Notes: a model not told the origin generated them from the sequence alone. A stretch of 64,000 bases of DNA from Streptomyces broussonetiae (GCF_009796285.1 NZ_CP047020.1:9362001-9426000), one strand, 5' to 3'; shown: positions 1 through 8,151, numbered from the stretch's first letter. Numbers and translations: made by a program.

Positions 1-185
1 TGCACCACCGCGATCTCCCGGTCCACTTCGAGGACCAGTCCGTGCCGGCGATCACCGGAGTCCAGCACGATCGTGGCGAACTCGTCCCAACCCACCCCGC
101 TCACCCCTTCAACGACCACGAGCGGGCCGCGCAGCTCCCGCACGCCGCTGTACTCGATGCCCACCGCGTTCTCCGTGCCGCTCAT
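1..185 (-). CDS. V/A-type ATP synthase subunit B, N-terminal fragment (cut by window edge)
   Basis: This is the beginning of the non-catalytic nucleotide-binding subunit of a V/A-type rotary ATPase. About 61 residues are visible, starting MSGTENAVGIEYSGVRELRG. The EYSGVRE(L/I)RGPLVVVEGV stretch is the family's usual N-terminal beta-barrel. The ATG overlaps the TGA of subunit A as ATGA, so the two are translationally coupled. The rest of the gene, and probably subunit D, lie beyond the left edge. Identification rests on the N-terminus plus the gene order. Confidence 0.9.
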   Translation of the reverse strand, partial: MSGTENAVGIEYSGVRELRGPLVVVEGVSGVGWDEFATIVLDSGDRRHGLVLEVDREIAVV

Positions 186-1978
186 GTCACCCCTTTGAGC
201 CGGTCCAGCACGGTGTCCCGCGCGGCCTCCACCGGGTCGGTCTCGGCGGGGCCCGCGGTCTCCCGGGCCCGCAGGAGCGGGCTGAAGTCCACTGCCTCGA
301 CCACGTCCGCCGGAGAGCCGGAGTCCACCAGTTCCAGACAGCGGTCGATCACCGTCAGCGCGGCTTCGACGAGGGCGGTGGTCTTCTCGGGAGTGCTGTA
401 GGCGTCGGCAGGCGACAGGGCGTTCTGCTGGATCACGGCCTCGCGCAGCAGCCGCCCGGCGAGCACGCTGACCCGCTCCCGGGGCGGCAGCGCGGTGATG
501 CCCACCAGCTCCACCAGATCGGCCAGCCGGTCCGCCTCCGCCAACAGGCGCGCCACCCGCCCACGCCGCTCGGCCCACTCGGTATCACCGGCCCGGGCGT
601 GGGCGGCGGCCAGCGTGACGGCGTCCCGCGAGAAGGAGTCCGCCCAGGAGACGGCGGGATAGTGCCGTGCGTAGGCGAGGTCGCGGTCCAGGCTCCACAG
701 ACACCGTACGCAGCGTTCAGTGTGCGCGGTGACCGGCTCGGTGCGGTCACCGCCCGGCGGGGAGACGGCGCCGATCACGGTGACGGAGCCGGCCGCACCG
801 CCCAGGGTGCGCACCGCGGCGGCCCGCTCGTAGAACGAGGCCAGCTGGGAGGCGAGCCCCGCCGGATATCCCTCCTCGGCGGGGAGTTCGCCCATCCGCG
901 AGGCGAACTCGCGCAGCGCTTCGGCCCAGCGGGATGTCGAGTCGGCGATCAGGACGACGTCCAGGCCCATGTCACGGAAGTACTCGGCGACTGTCGCACC
1001 GGTGTGCACGCTCGACTCGCGGGCCATCATCGGCATGTTGGAGGTGTTCGCGATGGTCACCGTGCGATCGGCCAGGCGTCCTCCGGTGCGGGGATCGGTC
1101 AGCTCCGACAGCTCCTCGATGACGTCCGCCATCTCGTTGCCGCGCTCGCCGCAGCCGACGTAGACGATCACATCGGCGTCGCACCACTTGGCGATCTGCT
1201 GCAACAGCATGGTCTTTCCGGTGCCGAAGCCGCCCGGCACGGCGACCGTACTGCCGCGGGCCACCGGGAACAGCAGATCCACGGCGCGCTGCCCGGTGTT
1301 CAGCGGCAGGTCCGTAGACAACCGCTCCGCGGCCGGCCGTTGCCTGCGCACCGGCCAGGACTGTGCCATCCGCACCTCGTGCCCGCCCACCACGGCGAGT
1401 ACGGCGTCCGGGAAGTGATCGCCCGCCGCCGCGATCCAGGTCACCGTGCCCGAGAGGAGCGGTGGCACAAGGAGGCGAAGAGGCACGCTCGCTTTGACCT
1501 GCCCGAGAAGATCCCCGGCCGATACCACGGCTCCCTCGGCCACCTTTGGTGTGAACGGCCAGGTACGCCCGTCCGGCGCACCCTTCGATCCACTGGTCAG
1601 CCATTCTCCGGCGTCGGTCAAGGGGCGCAGCAGACCGTCGAAGACACCGCCGAGCAGATCCGGGGCCAGACGTACCGTCAGCGGTCGGCCCAGGGGCTGC
1701 GCCGGATGTCCGGGGGCCAGTCCGCCGGTGTACTCGTACGCCTGGACGGTGGCTGTGTCACCGCGGATGGCGACCACTTCGCCGGGCAGCCCTGCGGCGC
1801 CCAGTGTGACCAGGTCGTGCATGGCGACCGATCCGGGGCAGACGATCTCCACGAGGGGGCCGGCCACCCGAAGGATTCGTGGACGCGATGCACGGTTCCT
1901 CCGCGATGCTGCCGGCGCGAAGCCCGCGGCCTGTGGGTCTGCCCCCTGGCTGCAGCCCGGGGTCACGGCGGACCCCAC
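182..1978 (-). CDS. V/A-type ATP synthase catalytic subunit A
   Basis: This is the catalytic A subunit of the soluble V1/A1 head, which couples ATP turnover to H+ or Na+ movement at the membrane. It has 598 aa, the normal family length. The N-terminal barrel begins near residue 34 (RILRVAGPLVE). The bulge region typical of V-type A subunits covers about residues 110-200. The P-loop is GGFGTGKT at 249-256 (most relatives have GAFGCGKT), and GERGNEM is at 277-283. The start is GTG at 1978, overlapping the end of subunit E by 16 bp; an internal start is possible because the first 30 residues look poorly conserved. It is the sixth gene of a seven-gene overlapping operon. Confidence 0.93.
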   Translation of the reverse strand: MGSAVTPGCSQGADPQAAGFAPAASRRNRASRPRILRVAGPLVEIVCPGSVAMHDLVTLGAAGLPGEVVAIRGDTATVQAYEYTGGLAPGHPAQPLGRPLTVRLAPDLLGGVFDGLLRPLTDAGEWLTSGSKGAPDGRTWPFTPKVAEGAVVSAGDLLGQVKASVPLRLLVPPLLSGTVTWIAAAGDHFPDAVLAVVGGHEVRMAQSWPVRRQRPAAERLSTDLPLNTGQRAVDLLFPVARGSTVAVPGGFGTGKTMLLQQIAKWCDADVIVYVGCGERGNEMADVIEELSELTDPRTGGRLADRTVTIANTSNMPMMARESSVHTGATVAEYFRDMGLDVVLIADSTSRWAEALREFASRMGELPAEEGYPAGLASQLASFYERAAAVRTLGGAAGSVTVIGAVSPPGGDRTEPVTAHTERCVRCLWSLDRDLAYARHYPAVSWADSFSRDAVTLAAAHARAGDTEWAERRGRVARLLAEADRLADLVELVGITALPPRERVSVLAGRLLREAVIQQNALSPADAYSTPEKTTALVEAALTVIDRCLELVDSGSPADVVEAVDFSPLLRARETAGPAETDPVEAARDTVLDRLKGVT

Positions 1979-2472
1979 AGAGTCTCGGCCCGCGCGCCCA
2001 GTCGCTCCAGGGCGCGGTCGGCGAGGGCGTCAGCCGACAGGTCGACCCGGCGGCCGGGCACCTCGGCCGTCACCCCGCCACCTGCGGCAGCCGTGACCCG
2101 GGCCTGGATGCCCAGCATGGCCTGGGCCGCCTCGGCGAGTCGGCTCTGCGGTACGCCGCCCTCGGCCAGTGCCCGGCGTACGCCTTCGCGGACCCTGGAC
2201 CTCAGTTCCGCGTAGACCTCGGCACGGGCCGCGAGCTCCAGCGCCCAGGCGTCCTGAACCGCTCGCACCCGCTCCCGTTCCGCAGCGGCGGCGCCGTCAC
2301 CGGCGCCCAGCTTCCGCGCCCGCGCAAACACCTGCTCGGCCGTGGCGCGGGCGGTGCGCAGGGTGTCGTCCGCGTCGGCCCGCGCACGGTCCAGGACGGC
2401 GTCGGCCGAGGCCTGCGCCGCGCGCAGCAACTGCGCGCGCACCGGATCCAAGGCGTCCACCGGCGTGGTCAT
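1963..2472 (-). CDS. V/A-type ATP synthase subunit E (peripheral stalk)
   Basis: This is the peripheral-stalk subunit of the rotary ATPase. The 169-aa product is rich in Ala, Arg and Glu in its first 100 residues, as expected of a long helical stalk protein (RAQLLRAAQASADAVLDRA, then TARATAEQVFARARKLGAG), followed by a small alpha/beta C-terminal domain. The ATG at 2472 overlaps the subunit F stop as ATGA, so the much longer upstream reading frame was not used. The assignment comes from composition plus position between F and A. Confidence 0.82.
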   Translation of the reverse strand: MTTPVDALDPVRAQLLRAAQASADAVLDRARADADDTLRTARATAEQVFARARKLGAGDGAAAAERERVRAVQDAWALELAARAEVYAELRSRVREGVRRALAEGGVPQSRLAEAAQAMLGIQARVTAAAGGGVTAEVPGRRVDLSADALADRALERLGARAETLWGPP

Positions 2473-2699
2473 GGGGGCATCACCACCGTCAGCGGTCGGG
2501 ACGGGGCAGGAGCCGTGGCCGCCGTCCCCAGCGCTTCGGCGGCCTCTGCCGTGAGAATCACAATGGCGGCCGTGCCCGGAAGCCCGTGCCAGGCCCGGCG
2601 GACGGCGTCCGGATCCTCGGCGACGCGGACGTCGACCCCGGCCAGGGCCAACCCGCACACGGCGGTCCGTGACCCGATGGCGGCCACGGTGCCCATCAT
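2469..2699 (-). CDS. V/A-type ATP synthase subunit F
   Basis: This is the small central-stalk/regulatory F subunit. The 76-aa product has the short Rossmann-like pattern of the family: a start strand MMGTVAAIGSRTAVCGLALAGV, a middle RRAWHGLPGTAAIVILTAEAA, and a C-terminal LTVVMPP. It is short compared with typical F subunits (about 100 aa). The ATG overlaps the stop of subunit K as ATGA and the stop overlaps the ATG of E in the same way. Confidence 0.8.
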   Translation of the reverse strand: MMGTVAAIGSRTAVCGLALAGVDVRVAEDPDAVRRAWHGLPGTAAIVILTAEAAEALGTAATAPAPSRPLTVVMPP

Positions 2700-3112
2700 C
2701 CTGCCTTTCCGATCAGCAGGATCGCGACCACCAGTCCGTACACTGCGATGCCCTCCGCCAGACCGACGATCACCATCGCACGCCCGAACATCTCCGGTCG
2801 TTCGCTCAGGGCGGCCAGTGCCGCGGCGCCCGTGTAGGCGACGGCGATCGCGGCACCGATCGAGGCACCGGCCACCGCGATGGCCGCCCCGATCAGAGCG
2901 GCCCCGTTGACCCCGCCGGACGCCGCGGCCTGCGCCGACGCCTGAGCGGGGCTCGCCAGCGCCGTGGCCAGAACGGCGCAGGCAGCACCCAACAGGGCCA
3001 GGTTCGCGCCCAGCAGCCAGCGGAAGGCGTGTCTGGCCCGGCGTCGCCGCAGCAGCCGTCCGGCACCGAGCACCGCAGCCAGGACCGGCAGGACGATCAG
3101 CCAGGTGAGCAT
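2696..3112 (-). CDS. V/A-type ATP synthase membrane rotor subunit K (c-ring proteolipid)
   Basis: This subunit forms the rotor ring that carries the ions. The 138-aa product has an N-terminal membrane helix (MLTWLIVLPVLAAVLGAG), a basic loop RLLRRRRARHAFR, and then hydrophobic helices. The C-terminal GAAALAALSERPEMFGRAMV followed by VGLAEGIAVYGLVVAILLIG is the hallmark of V-type c subunits; the Glu of GLAEGIA is the expected ion-binding carboxylate. The ATG at 3112 was chosen because hydrophobic coding begins there; it overlaps the 3' end of subunit I by 16 bp. Confidence 0.9.
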   Translation of the reverse strand: MLTWLIVLPVLAAVLGAGRLLRRRRARHAFRWLLGANLALLGAACAVLATALASPAQASAQAAASGGVNGAALIGAAIAVAGASIGAAIAVAYTGAAALAALSERPEMFGRAMVIVGLAEGIAVYGLVVAILLIGKAG

Positions 3113-4539
3113 GGGATCACCTTCGTAGCGCGGTCGGCGGATTCCGCCGGGAGAACGTGCCAGGGACGGAACGGGTGGCCCTCCGTCTCGAAGATCCGGG
3201 AGAAGAGCTCGTAGAACTCCAGCCGCAGAGCCTGCACCCCGGCCACCAAGGCCTCCAGGCAGAACGAGACGGCCGTGCCCACGGTGAACAGCAGACCGGC
3301 GCCGACGACCCCTGCGGCACCGCGCCCGGCCAGGCCCGTGGTGCCGCGCCACACGAGGCCGGCGAGCGCCGCGTGAGTGAGGCCGAAAGCGGCGAGCCGG
3401 GCGAACGAGAGGCTGTTGGTGCCCGTGCGTACGACGACGTCGAACAGCCGAACGGCCGTCTCGGCGCATCCGGCGCCTCCGCCCGCCGTGGCGCGGAACA
3501 GGCCGAGCGCCACCAGCGCCAGCCCGACCAGGGCGGCACAGGCCCCGATGACCACCGCAGGCGGTCGGTGCAGCAGCAGACCGGCCGCGGCCAGGGCGAG
3601 CCCCAGGTAGAAGAGCAGACCGGCACAGCCGGACGCGGCGAACAACGCTGCCCCCCAGCCGTGCTCACGCACGCGGTTGACCGCGCCGGCCGCATGCGCG
3701 ACCGAGAGCAGTGCGGCCCCGAGGATCACGGAGGCGGCCAGGAGGCGGGCCGGGTCGGCCAACGGGCTCAACCACAGCACGGGCAGCAGCCCGGTCGGGC
3801 CGAAGAACTCCCCGTAGGCCGCGCCCGCGATCATAGAGGCGATGCCCGCGCCCGCCAGGAACGGCCACAGATGGCTGAGCCGGGCGAACCGGTGGGGCCG
3901 CCTCAGGCGGAGCGCGAGCGCGCCGAGCACCAGCAAGGCCCCGTGCCCCACGTCACCGAACATGATCCCGAACATGGCGACGTAGGCGACGCCCGCAGGC
4001 CACGAGGGGTCGAGGTCCCGGTACGCCGGTGTGCCGTACGTCGTGACCAGCGGCGCGAAGGAGACGGGCCTGCCCGGTCGCAGCAGCGTCGGCGGGTCGG
4101 TGCCATGCGGGAGCGGCAGCGGCAGCAGTGCGCCGCCCGCGGCGGCCAGCCGGCCGGCGACGCGAGCCACTTCGGTGGCCGGGCACCACCCGGCCAGTGC
4201 GGCCACTTCTCCCTGCAGTACCGCGCCGTCCGCGCGTTCCTCGAGCTGGGCCTCGCCCGCCAGCAACGCGAGACTGCGACGCTCTTCGAGCAGATCGAGG
4301 TCGGGCGCGGTGGCGGCGAGGACGGCCGTGGTGGCGCTCTCGGGTCCGGCCGTCGTGGCACCTCCCCGGAGCCGCCGCAGCCGTACCGCCGCCGCACCCG
4401 GAGGCGCCTCCTCGGCGCGGTCCAGTTCCACGCAACCGGCCCCGGCGATCCGCACCAGCGCATCCCGCAGGGTCGCCTGCGGCACGATCACCGCCACACG
4501 GCGCATCCGGACCGGCGTCATCGCCTCAGCGAAGGGCAT
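3097..4539 (-). CDS. V/A-type ATP synthase subunit I (membrane stator, 'a' subunit)
   Basis: This is the stator membrane subunit that forms the ion half-channels. The 480-aa product has a soluble N-terminal half (about 1-190) starting MRRVAVIVPQATLRDALVRI, then a membrane half with at least six hydrophobic segments. It includes the family stretch AMFGIMFGDVGHGALLVL, a later SFARLAAFGLTHAALAGLVW, and EALVAGVQALRLEFYELFSRI near the C-terminus. It is shorter than many homologues (about 600 aa). The start at 4539 has GGGAGG six bases upstream; ATGs at 4521 and 4506 are alternatives. It overlaps subunit C by 14 bp. Confidence 0.9.
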   Translation of the reverse strand: MPFAEAMTPVRMRRVAVIVPQATLRDALVRIAGAGCVELDRAEEAPPGAAAVRLRRLRGGATTAGPESATTAVLAATAPDLDLLEERRSLALLAGEAQLEERADGAVLQGEVAALAGWCPATEVARVAGRLAAAGGALLPLPLPHGTDPPTLLRPGRPVSFAPLVTTYGTPAYRDLDPSWPAGVAYVAMFGIMFGDVGHGALLVLGALALRLRRPHRFARLSHLWPFLAGAGIASMIAGAAYGEFFGPTGLLPVLWLSPLADPARLLAASVILGAALLSVAHAAGAVNRVREHGWGAALFAASGCAGLLFYLGLALAAAGLLLHRPPAVVIGACAALVGLALVALGLFRATAGGGAGCAETAVRLFDVVVRTGTNSLSFARLAAFGLTHAALAGLVWRGTTGLAGRGAAGVVGAGLLFTVGTAVSFCLEALVAGVQALRLEFYELFSRIFETEGHPFRPWHVLPAESADRATKVIPCSPG

Positions 4540-5227
4540 CGAAGACCTCCCCCGGCCGTCCGCCGCGCGCCGCGGACTCGAGCGCCGCCCGCACCCGCCA
4601 GGCGTCCACGGACAGCACCGCCACCGCGCCCACGACGACACGGGGGCCGAATCGGCCGTCGCGCAGCATCGCCGTACCGTCGGCGTGCACGGTCCGCCAC
4701 CAGCGGGCCTCGGCCTTCCACAGCGCGCCCGGCTCCTCCACGTCGGCAAGGACCCAACCGGCGGTCGAGGGGAGACGCTCGCGGAACTCCTGGTACGAGG
4801 CGGCAGCCGACGCCCGCGCGCCGAGCAGCCGTGCCGCGTCACGTCGCGCGGGTTCCGGCAAGGGGCGGTGATGCACGAACAGTTCACGGGCTGTCAGCAG
4901 GACCGCGCGTCCTTGGGCCCAGCGGCGCGCGGGCGGTACGGCGACGGCGGTGCGCCGCGCGGCAGCCATACGCATACCGGTGGCCAGCGCCCACGGCGTA
5001 TCGCCGCCCGGATCACCCCACGGCGAGGAGGCGAGCGCGGCCCGCAGCTCCGCAGGCGTCCCGGCATGCTCCAGACTCCGCCAGGCCGTCTCCAGCGCCC
5101 CGAGCCGATACGGCTGCGGGGCCTGCGTACGGCGACCGGTCTGCGCGAGCAACCGGGTGGTCACGTTGGCGATCTCGAACCCGGCGGCGAGCGGGACGAG
5201 CAGGCGGGCGCCGCCTCGGGGCAGCCA
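4526..5227 (-). pseudogene. V/A-type ATP synthase subunit C (AC39-like), 5'-truncated
   Basis: This corresponds to the central-axle subunit that joins the V1 head to the rotor ring. An open frame of 212 aa runs from a GTG at 5164. Protein-like sequence in the same frame continues upstream (WLPRGGARLLVPLAAGFEIA, then NVTTRLLAQ) to about 5227, where it abruptly gives way to CBS-domain coding in another frame. Roughly the first 80 or more residues of a normal subunit C (about 330 aa), with its start and promoter, are missing. The remaining part (YRLGALETAW, ASSPWGDPGGDTPWALATGM) reads intact, so an N-terminally shortened protein could be made from the GTG. No other subunit C is visible in the window. 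Confidence 0.72.
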
Positions 5228-5531
5228 GCACGGTGACCGCAGGCATGCTCATCAGCTCCTCGGCGGTCACCCCTCCGGCCTTGGTGAGATCGGGCAGCCG
5301 GCGTGCCTGGGGGATCCGGTCCGGGGCACTGTCCCGGAACTCTTCCTTAGGCAGCAGGTCGGCCTCGGAGACGACCCCGATCACCCGGCCGTCGCCTTCG
5401 AGGACCGGCAGTGCGCTGACGTGCCACTGTTCCATGCGCTCGGCCATCTCCTTGAACAGGGCCTTGCGGCCCACCGCGACGACGGCACGCGTCATCACGT
5501 CACTCACCCGATGCGGGCTGTTGTTGCGCAT
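5013..5531 (-). pseudogene. CBS-domain protein, 3'-truncated after the first CBS motif
   Basis: A tandem-CBS protein normally senses adenine nucleotides. Here the start is sound (ATG at 5531, GAGGAGG upstream) and the first repeat is complete: VSDVMTRAVVAVGRK, then HVSALPVLEGDGRVIGVVSEADLL. The second repeat begins with TAEELMSMPAVTVLA and is then lost. After about 5232 the frame runs antisense-like, Arg/Pro-rich sequence through the neighbouring ATPase gene to a stop at 5013. The genuine part is therefore about 100 residues. It follows the cyclic-nucleotide-binding gene by 26 bp, as in an operon. Confidence 0.78.
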
Positions 5532-5557
5532 GCTGTCCTCCTCACAGGACCGGACGG

Positions 5558-6016
5558 TCATGTCAGACCGCCGCTGCCGTAGGGGGCGTAGAGGTCGAGC
5601 AGACGGATGCGGGAGGCGTGTAGTCGCTGGGCGACCACCTGCCCGACCCAGACCGCGATCGCCCGGCCGAACTCGGGGTCCTGGGCGCAGAGCGCGCGCA
5701 CGGCTTCCGCGTCGAACTCCCACGCCCGCACGGGGCTCATGGCCTCGGCGCCCAGATGCCACAGGTGCGGCTGGAAGTGCCATGACCAGCCGATCAGTTC
5801 GCCCTGCCCCAGCGACTCGATGACGGCGGAACGACGGCCCGGCACATGCAGATCCAGGGCGACGGTGCCGGTGCGGACGATCCAGAAACGGTCGGCGCGC
5901 CGGCCCTCCTCGAACAGGCGGCTGCCGGCATCGAACGAGACCTCACGGGCGAGGCGCATCAGGCGGTCGCGGTGCTCGGCCGACAAGGCCGCGGTCATGG
6001 TGGTGGCGGAAGTCAT
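5558..6016 (-). CDS. Cyclic nucleotide-binding (Crp/Fnr sensor-type) domain protein
   Basis: This is a stand-alone cNMP-binding beta-roll without a DNA-binding domain, probably a cytoplasmic ligand sensor. The 152-aa product shows RLAREVSFDAGSRLFEEGRR and DRFWIVRTGTVALDLHVPG, then a GQGELIGWSW segment in the place of the usual phosphate-binding cassette; the canonical Arg-Ser/Thr-Ala pattern is not obvious. The ATG at 6016 has AGGGAGA upstream. An in-frame extension back to 6196 is open but runs through a palindromic regulatory motif at 6098-6111 and lacks a ribosome site, so it was rejected. CBS proteins lie beside it, as is common in actinomycete stress islands. Confidence 0.8.
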   Translation of the reverse strand: MTSATTMTAALSAEHRDRLMRLAREVSFDAGSRLFEEGRRADRFWIVRTGTVALDLHVPGRRSAVIESLGQGELIGWSWHFQPHLWHLGAEAMSPVRAWEFDAEAVRALCAQDPEFGRAIAVWVGQVVAQRLHASRIRLLDLYAPYGSGGLT

Positions 6017-6097
6017 CACACCGTCTCCCTTCAGGTTCTCTGCTTTCAGCGTGAGCCCATCGACGCTCAGCCACCACGGGTCGCCCGGATCCGGCCA

Positions 6098-6111
6098 GGG
6101 CCCTTCGGCCC
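6098..6111 (-). promoter_or_regulatory. Island palindrome, putative operator of the cNMP-binding gene
   Basis: Read on the minus strand this is GGGCCGAAGGGCCC. It lies 82-95 bp upstream of the ATG at 6016. It matches the motif found upstream of at least six other island genes at similar distances (see findings). The regulator is unknown; the inverted GGGnC/GnCCC halves are DosR/DevR-like. Confidence 0.5.
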
Positions 6112-6497
6112 CTGTGAGCAGGCGCTGCCCCACGGCAATCTGGAAGCATCCGCCCGGAGGGGGGCCCATGACGGTGTCCACGCGCATCGCGATCATCGCG
6201 GTCGGTGACCCGTCCCGGCACGACGCGGGTGCCGGCCGCGCCGTACCCTCCCGCCTGCACGGGCGGGGGCGGGAGAGCCCCTTCCCGCCGGGCACCGTCC
6301 TCGCGGAGTGACCTCGATCCGGGTCGGCTGATCCGGTGGTGGGACCGCACCGAACTGGCCGTGGTTCTCGAGGTCGTGCACCCTCCACTTCTCGCGGCGC
6401 CGGATTGCGCGGTGCACGGTCGGCTGCCGCTGTCTGCGCGTCTCCAACGGGTCCATCCCGCCACCGCCGGCACATCACGCCCGCCGTCGGCCCACCA

Positions 6498-6511
6498 GTG
6501 CCGTTCGTCCC
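6498..6511 (-). promoter_or_regulatory. Island palindrome upstream of decayed nuclease gene
   Basis: On the minus strand it reads GGGACGAACGGCAC, one mismatch from the consensus. It lies 32-45 bp before the ATG at 6543 of the beta-CASP nuclease pseudogene. Confidence 0.45.
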
Positions 6512-6542
6512 TGCTGCCCGTGCATCCGAGGAGCCGACACAC

Positions 6543-7500
6543 ATGACCACAGCGACCACCGGCCCGGCAACACAGCCGCCCGGCGGGTCACGGCCCGCGA
6601 TGCTCACTTTCCTCGGTGCTGTGGGCACGGTCACCGGCAGCGAGTTTCTCGTCGAGCGACCATGCCTGCGTCCTTGGCGACTGCGGCCTCTCCCGGAGGC
6701 CGGCCGACCTGCGCCGCCGCAACCGGCCTCACGGCTCGCCTGACGGGGATCGTTGGATCGTGCTCCGGGACGGAGTGAAGCCGCAGGTCGAGGCGGCTGA
6801 GCAGGCGAATGAACACGGCTGGTCCAGACACCGGCCCGCGCTGCCGTTGTACGACGCCTCCGGCGTCGACCGCAGTGTCAAGCTGCTCGACCCGGTTCGG
6901 ATGGGTGCGGAGAACGATCTCACCGTCGGCACGCGGTCCACGGTGCATCCCGCAGGCCACGTCTCGGCTCGGCCGGGGCCGCCCAGCCCTGGAGGACGTT
7001 CACCCCCTCGCCGTCACCGGCGGGCCGGCCGCCCACTACCTGCTACCGCCGGAGAAATTCCCGGGCGCCGACGTGCTTGAACCGTACGCTCGGCCGCGAA
7101 GGCGCCGTGGTCATACCGGCCGTCCGCCTGGACCGCACAGAAGTCGTCCTGCACGAACTGACGGAACTGCGCGGCGCGGGCCGGATCCCCGCCGACGTCC
7201 CCGTGTATGTCGACCCATGGGGCCGACGGCCCTGGATGTCTACGGGGACGCCGTCCTCGCCCGGGTTCCCGAACTTCGCTCCGAGACCCGAACGGAAGGC
7301 ACAACCGCGCTCGGCCCCGAGCCCTTCCTGGCCGTGCGTTCGCTCCACGAGTTCATCGGCATGAGCCGCTCGAGCGGTCCGGCGATCATCGCCTCGGCGT
7401 CCGGCACGGCCATCCACCGGTGGCCGCGTCCCGCACCATCGGTGACGCCTCCCGACCGACCCGCGCAATGCGCAGGCTCCCGCAGGGGTCATCCAGCCAC
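6543..7500 (+). pseudogene. MBL-fold beta-CASP ribonuclease-like protein, decayed
   Basis: The intact family are metallo-beta-lactamase-fold exonucleases of about 460 aa. The start is normal (ATG 6543, GAGGAG upstream) with AMLTFLGAVGTVTGSEFLVE, the classic N-terminus. The frame then shifts: DHACVLGDCGLSRRPADLRRR, LQVEAAEQANEHGW-like VEAAEQANEHGW, HRPALPLYDASGVDRSVKLL and STVHPAGHVSARPG lie in a second frame. GAVVIPAVRLDRTEVVLHEL and AGRIPADVPVYVD lie in a third, and ALDVYGDAVLARVPELR with GPAIIASASG in a fourth segment. The HxHxDH metal-binding block after the first strand is deleted. It cannot encode an active enzyme. Confidence 0.85.
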
Positions 7501-7590
7501 GGGCACGGACCCATATGGCCCTCTCCTCCGATTCCGAACGGGACGATCCTGGACCTGTCGGTGCTCGGCCGGCCGAAGCAGGTGATCAGC

Positions 7591-7863
7591 ATGATGTGGT
7601 ACGGCGGCTACGGTGGGGGCGGATGGTTGCTCATGACCCTGATCATGATTCTTTTCTGGGCGCTGCTGATCGTCGGCGGTGTCGCCCTGGTCCACTACCT
7701 CACCGGCGCCCGGCGCGGTCATCGGCCCGGCCCGCCCTCGCAGGAGGAGAGCGGGTGGAGCAACCGGCGCGCGGAGGATCTGCTGGCAGAGCGCTACGCC
7801 CGCGGAGAGATCGACGAGGACGAGTACAGACGCCGCCTCGCGACGCTGCGGGAGCAGCGGTGA
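7591..7863 (+). CDS. Small SHOCT-domain membrane protein
   Basis: The 90-aa product begins with a Gly/Trp/Tyr-rich leader MMWYGGYGGGGWLLM and has one membrane helix (LIMILFWALLIVGGVALVHYL). A hydrophilic linker follows, then a C-terminal SHOCT motif of about 30 residues (AEDLLAERYARGEIDEDEYRRRL). SHOCT domains are short oligomerisation modules; the exact role is unknown. ATGs at 7591 and 7594 are both possible, with AGGTGA upstream. Its last codons overlap the start of the cupredoxin-like remnant (GTGA), so the two formed one transcription unit. Confidence 0.85.
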   Translation: MMWYGGYGGGGWLLMTLIMILFWALLIVGGVALVHYLTGARRGHRPGPPSQEESGWSNRRAEDLLAERYARGEIDEDEYRRRLATLREQR

Positions 7864-8130
7864 CCACGCGCCACGGCACACTGTTGCTGATCTTCGTCGG
7901 GCTGTCGCGGGCCGCGGTGAGGGCCGGCGGTGGCAAGCAGGGCCGCCGGGACGGGCAGCGTAGGCGAAGCCCCCCGCAACTGCCACGCGGGCAGTGGTAA
8001 CGGCATCGCGCCGGGAACGAACGGCTGGACCACGCCGACGCTGCACCCCGGCCGCTACGAACTCGTCCGCAACCTTCCCGGTCACCATGCCGCCGGCATG
8101 CATGCCGAACTCGACGTCACGGACCGATGA
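7860..8130 (+). pseudogene. Sulfocyanin/cupredoxin-like copper protein, decayed
   Basis: A GTG overlapping the SHOCT stop opens a signal-peptide-like start (VTTRHGTLLLIFVGLSRAAV) that soon goes out of frame. The C-terminal cupredoxin part is readable in another frame from about 7940: SVGEAPRNCHAGSGNGIAPG, then GWTTPTLHPGRYELVRNLPG and HHAAGMHAELDVT, ending at 8130. In functional relatives the segment is YELVCNxxGHYxAGM, with a copper-ligand Cys; here that Cys is Arg. Together with the frameshift and a large internal deletion this indicates a dead gene. Confidence 0.75.
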
Positions 8131-8151
8131 CGACCACGCTCGACCGACCCC

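Larger units (their letters stand above)
6017..6542. other. Intergenic region between divergent genes
   Basis: No supportable gene is seen here. The stretch separates the cyclic-nucleotide-binding gene (minus) from the decayed beta-CASP nuclease (plus) and carries one copy of the recurrent GGGnCGAAnGGCCC motif for each direction (6098-6111 and 6498-6511). Confidence 0.6.

Noticed and set aside
4642..4656. Palindrome-like GGGGGCCGAATCGGC inside subunit C
   Set aside because: It is inside coding sequence with different spacing and no nearby promoter; it shows that look-alikes occur by chance in such GC-rich DNA.
599..5823. Very long plus-strand open frames (538 and 888 codons) opposite the V-ATPase operon
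   Set aside because: They are antisense shadows produced by high third-position GC; composition is Arg/Gly/Gln-rich and no family is recognisable, while the minus strand carries clear ATPase motifs.
6017..6196. In-frame N-terminal extension of the cNMP-binding protein that looks fairly protein-like
   Set aside because: No ribosome site at its possible starts, a good one at 6016, and the stretch contains the island palindrome at 6098-6111.
7510..7526. GGACCCATATGGCCCTC before the SHOCT gene as another island motif
   Set aside because: The half-sites are spaced by five rather than four bases and the CGAA centre is missing.
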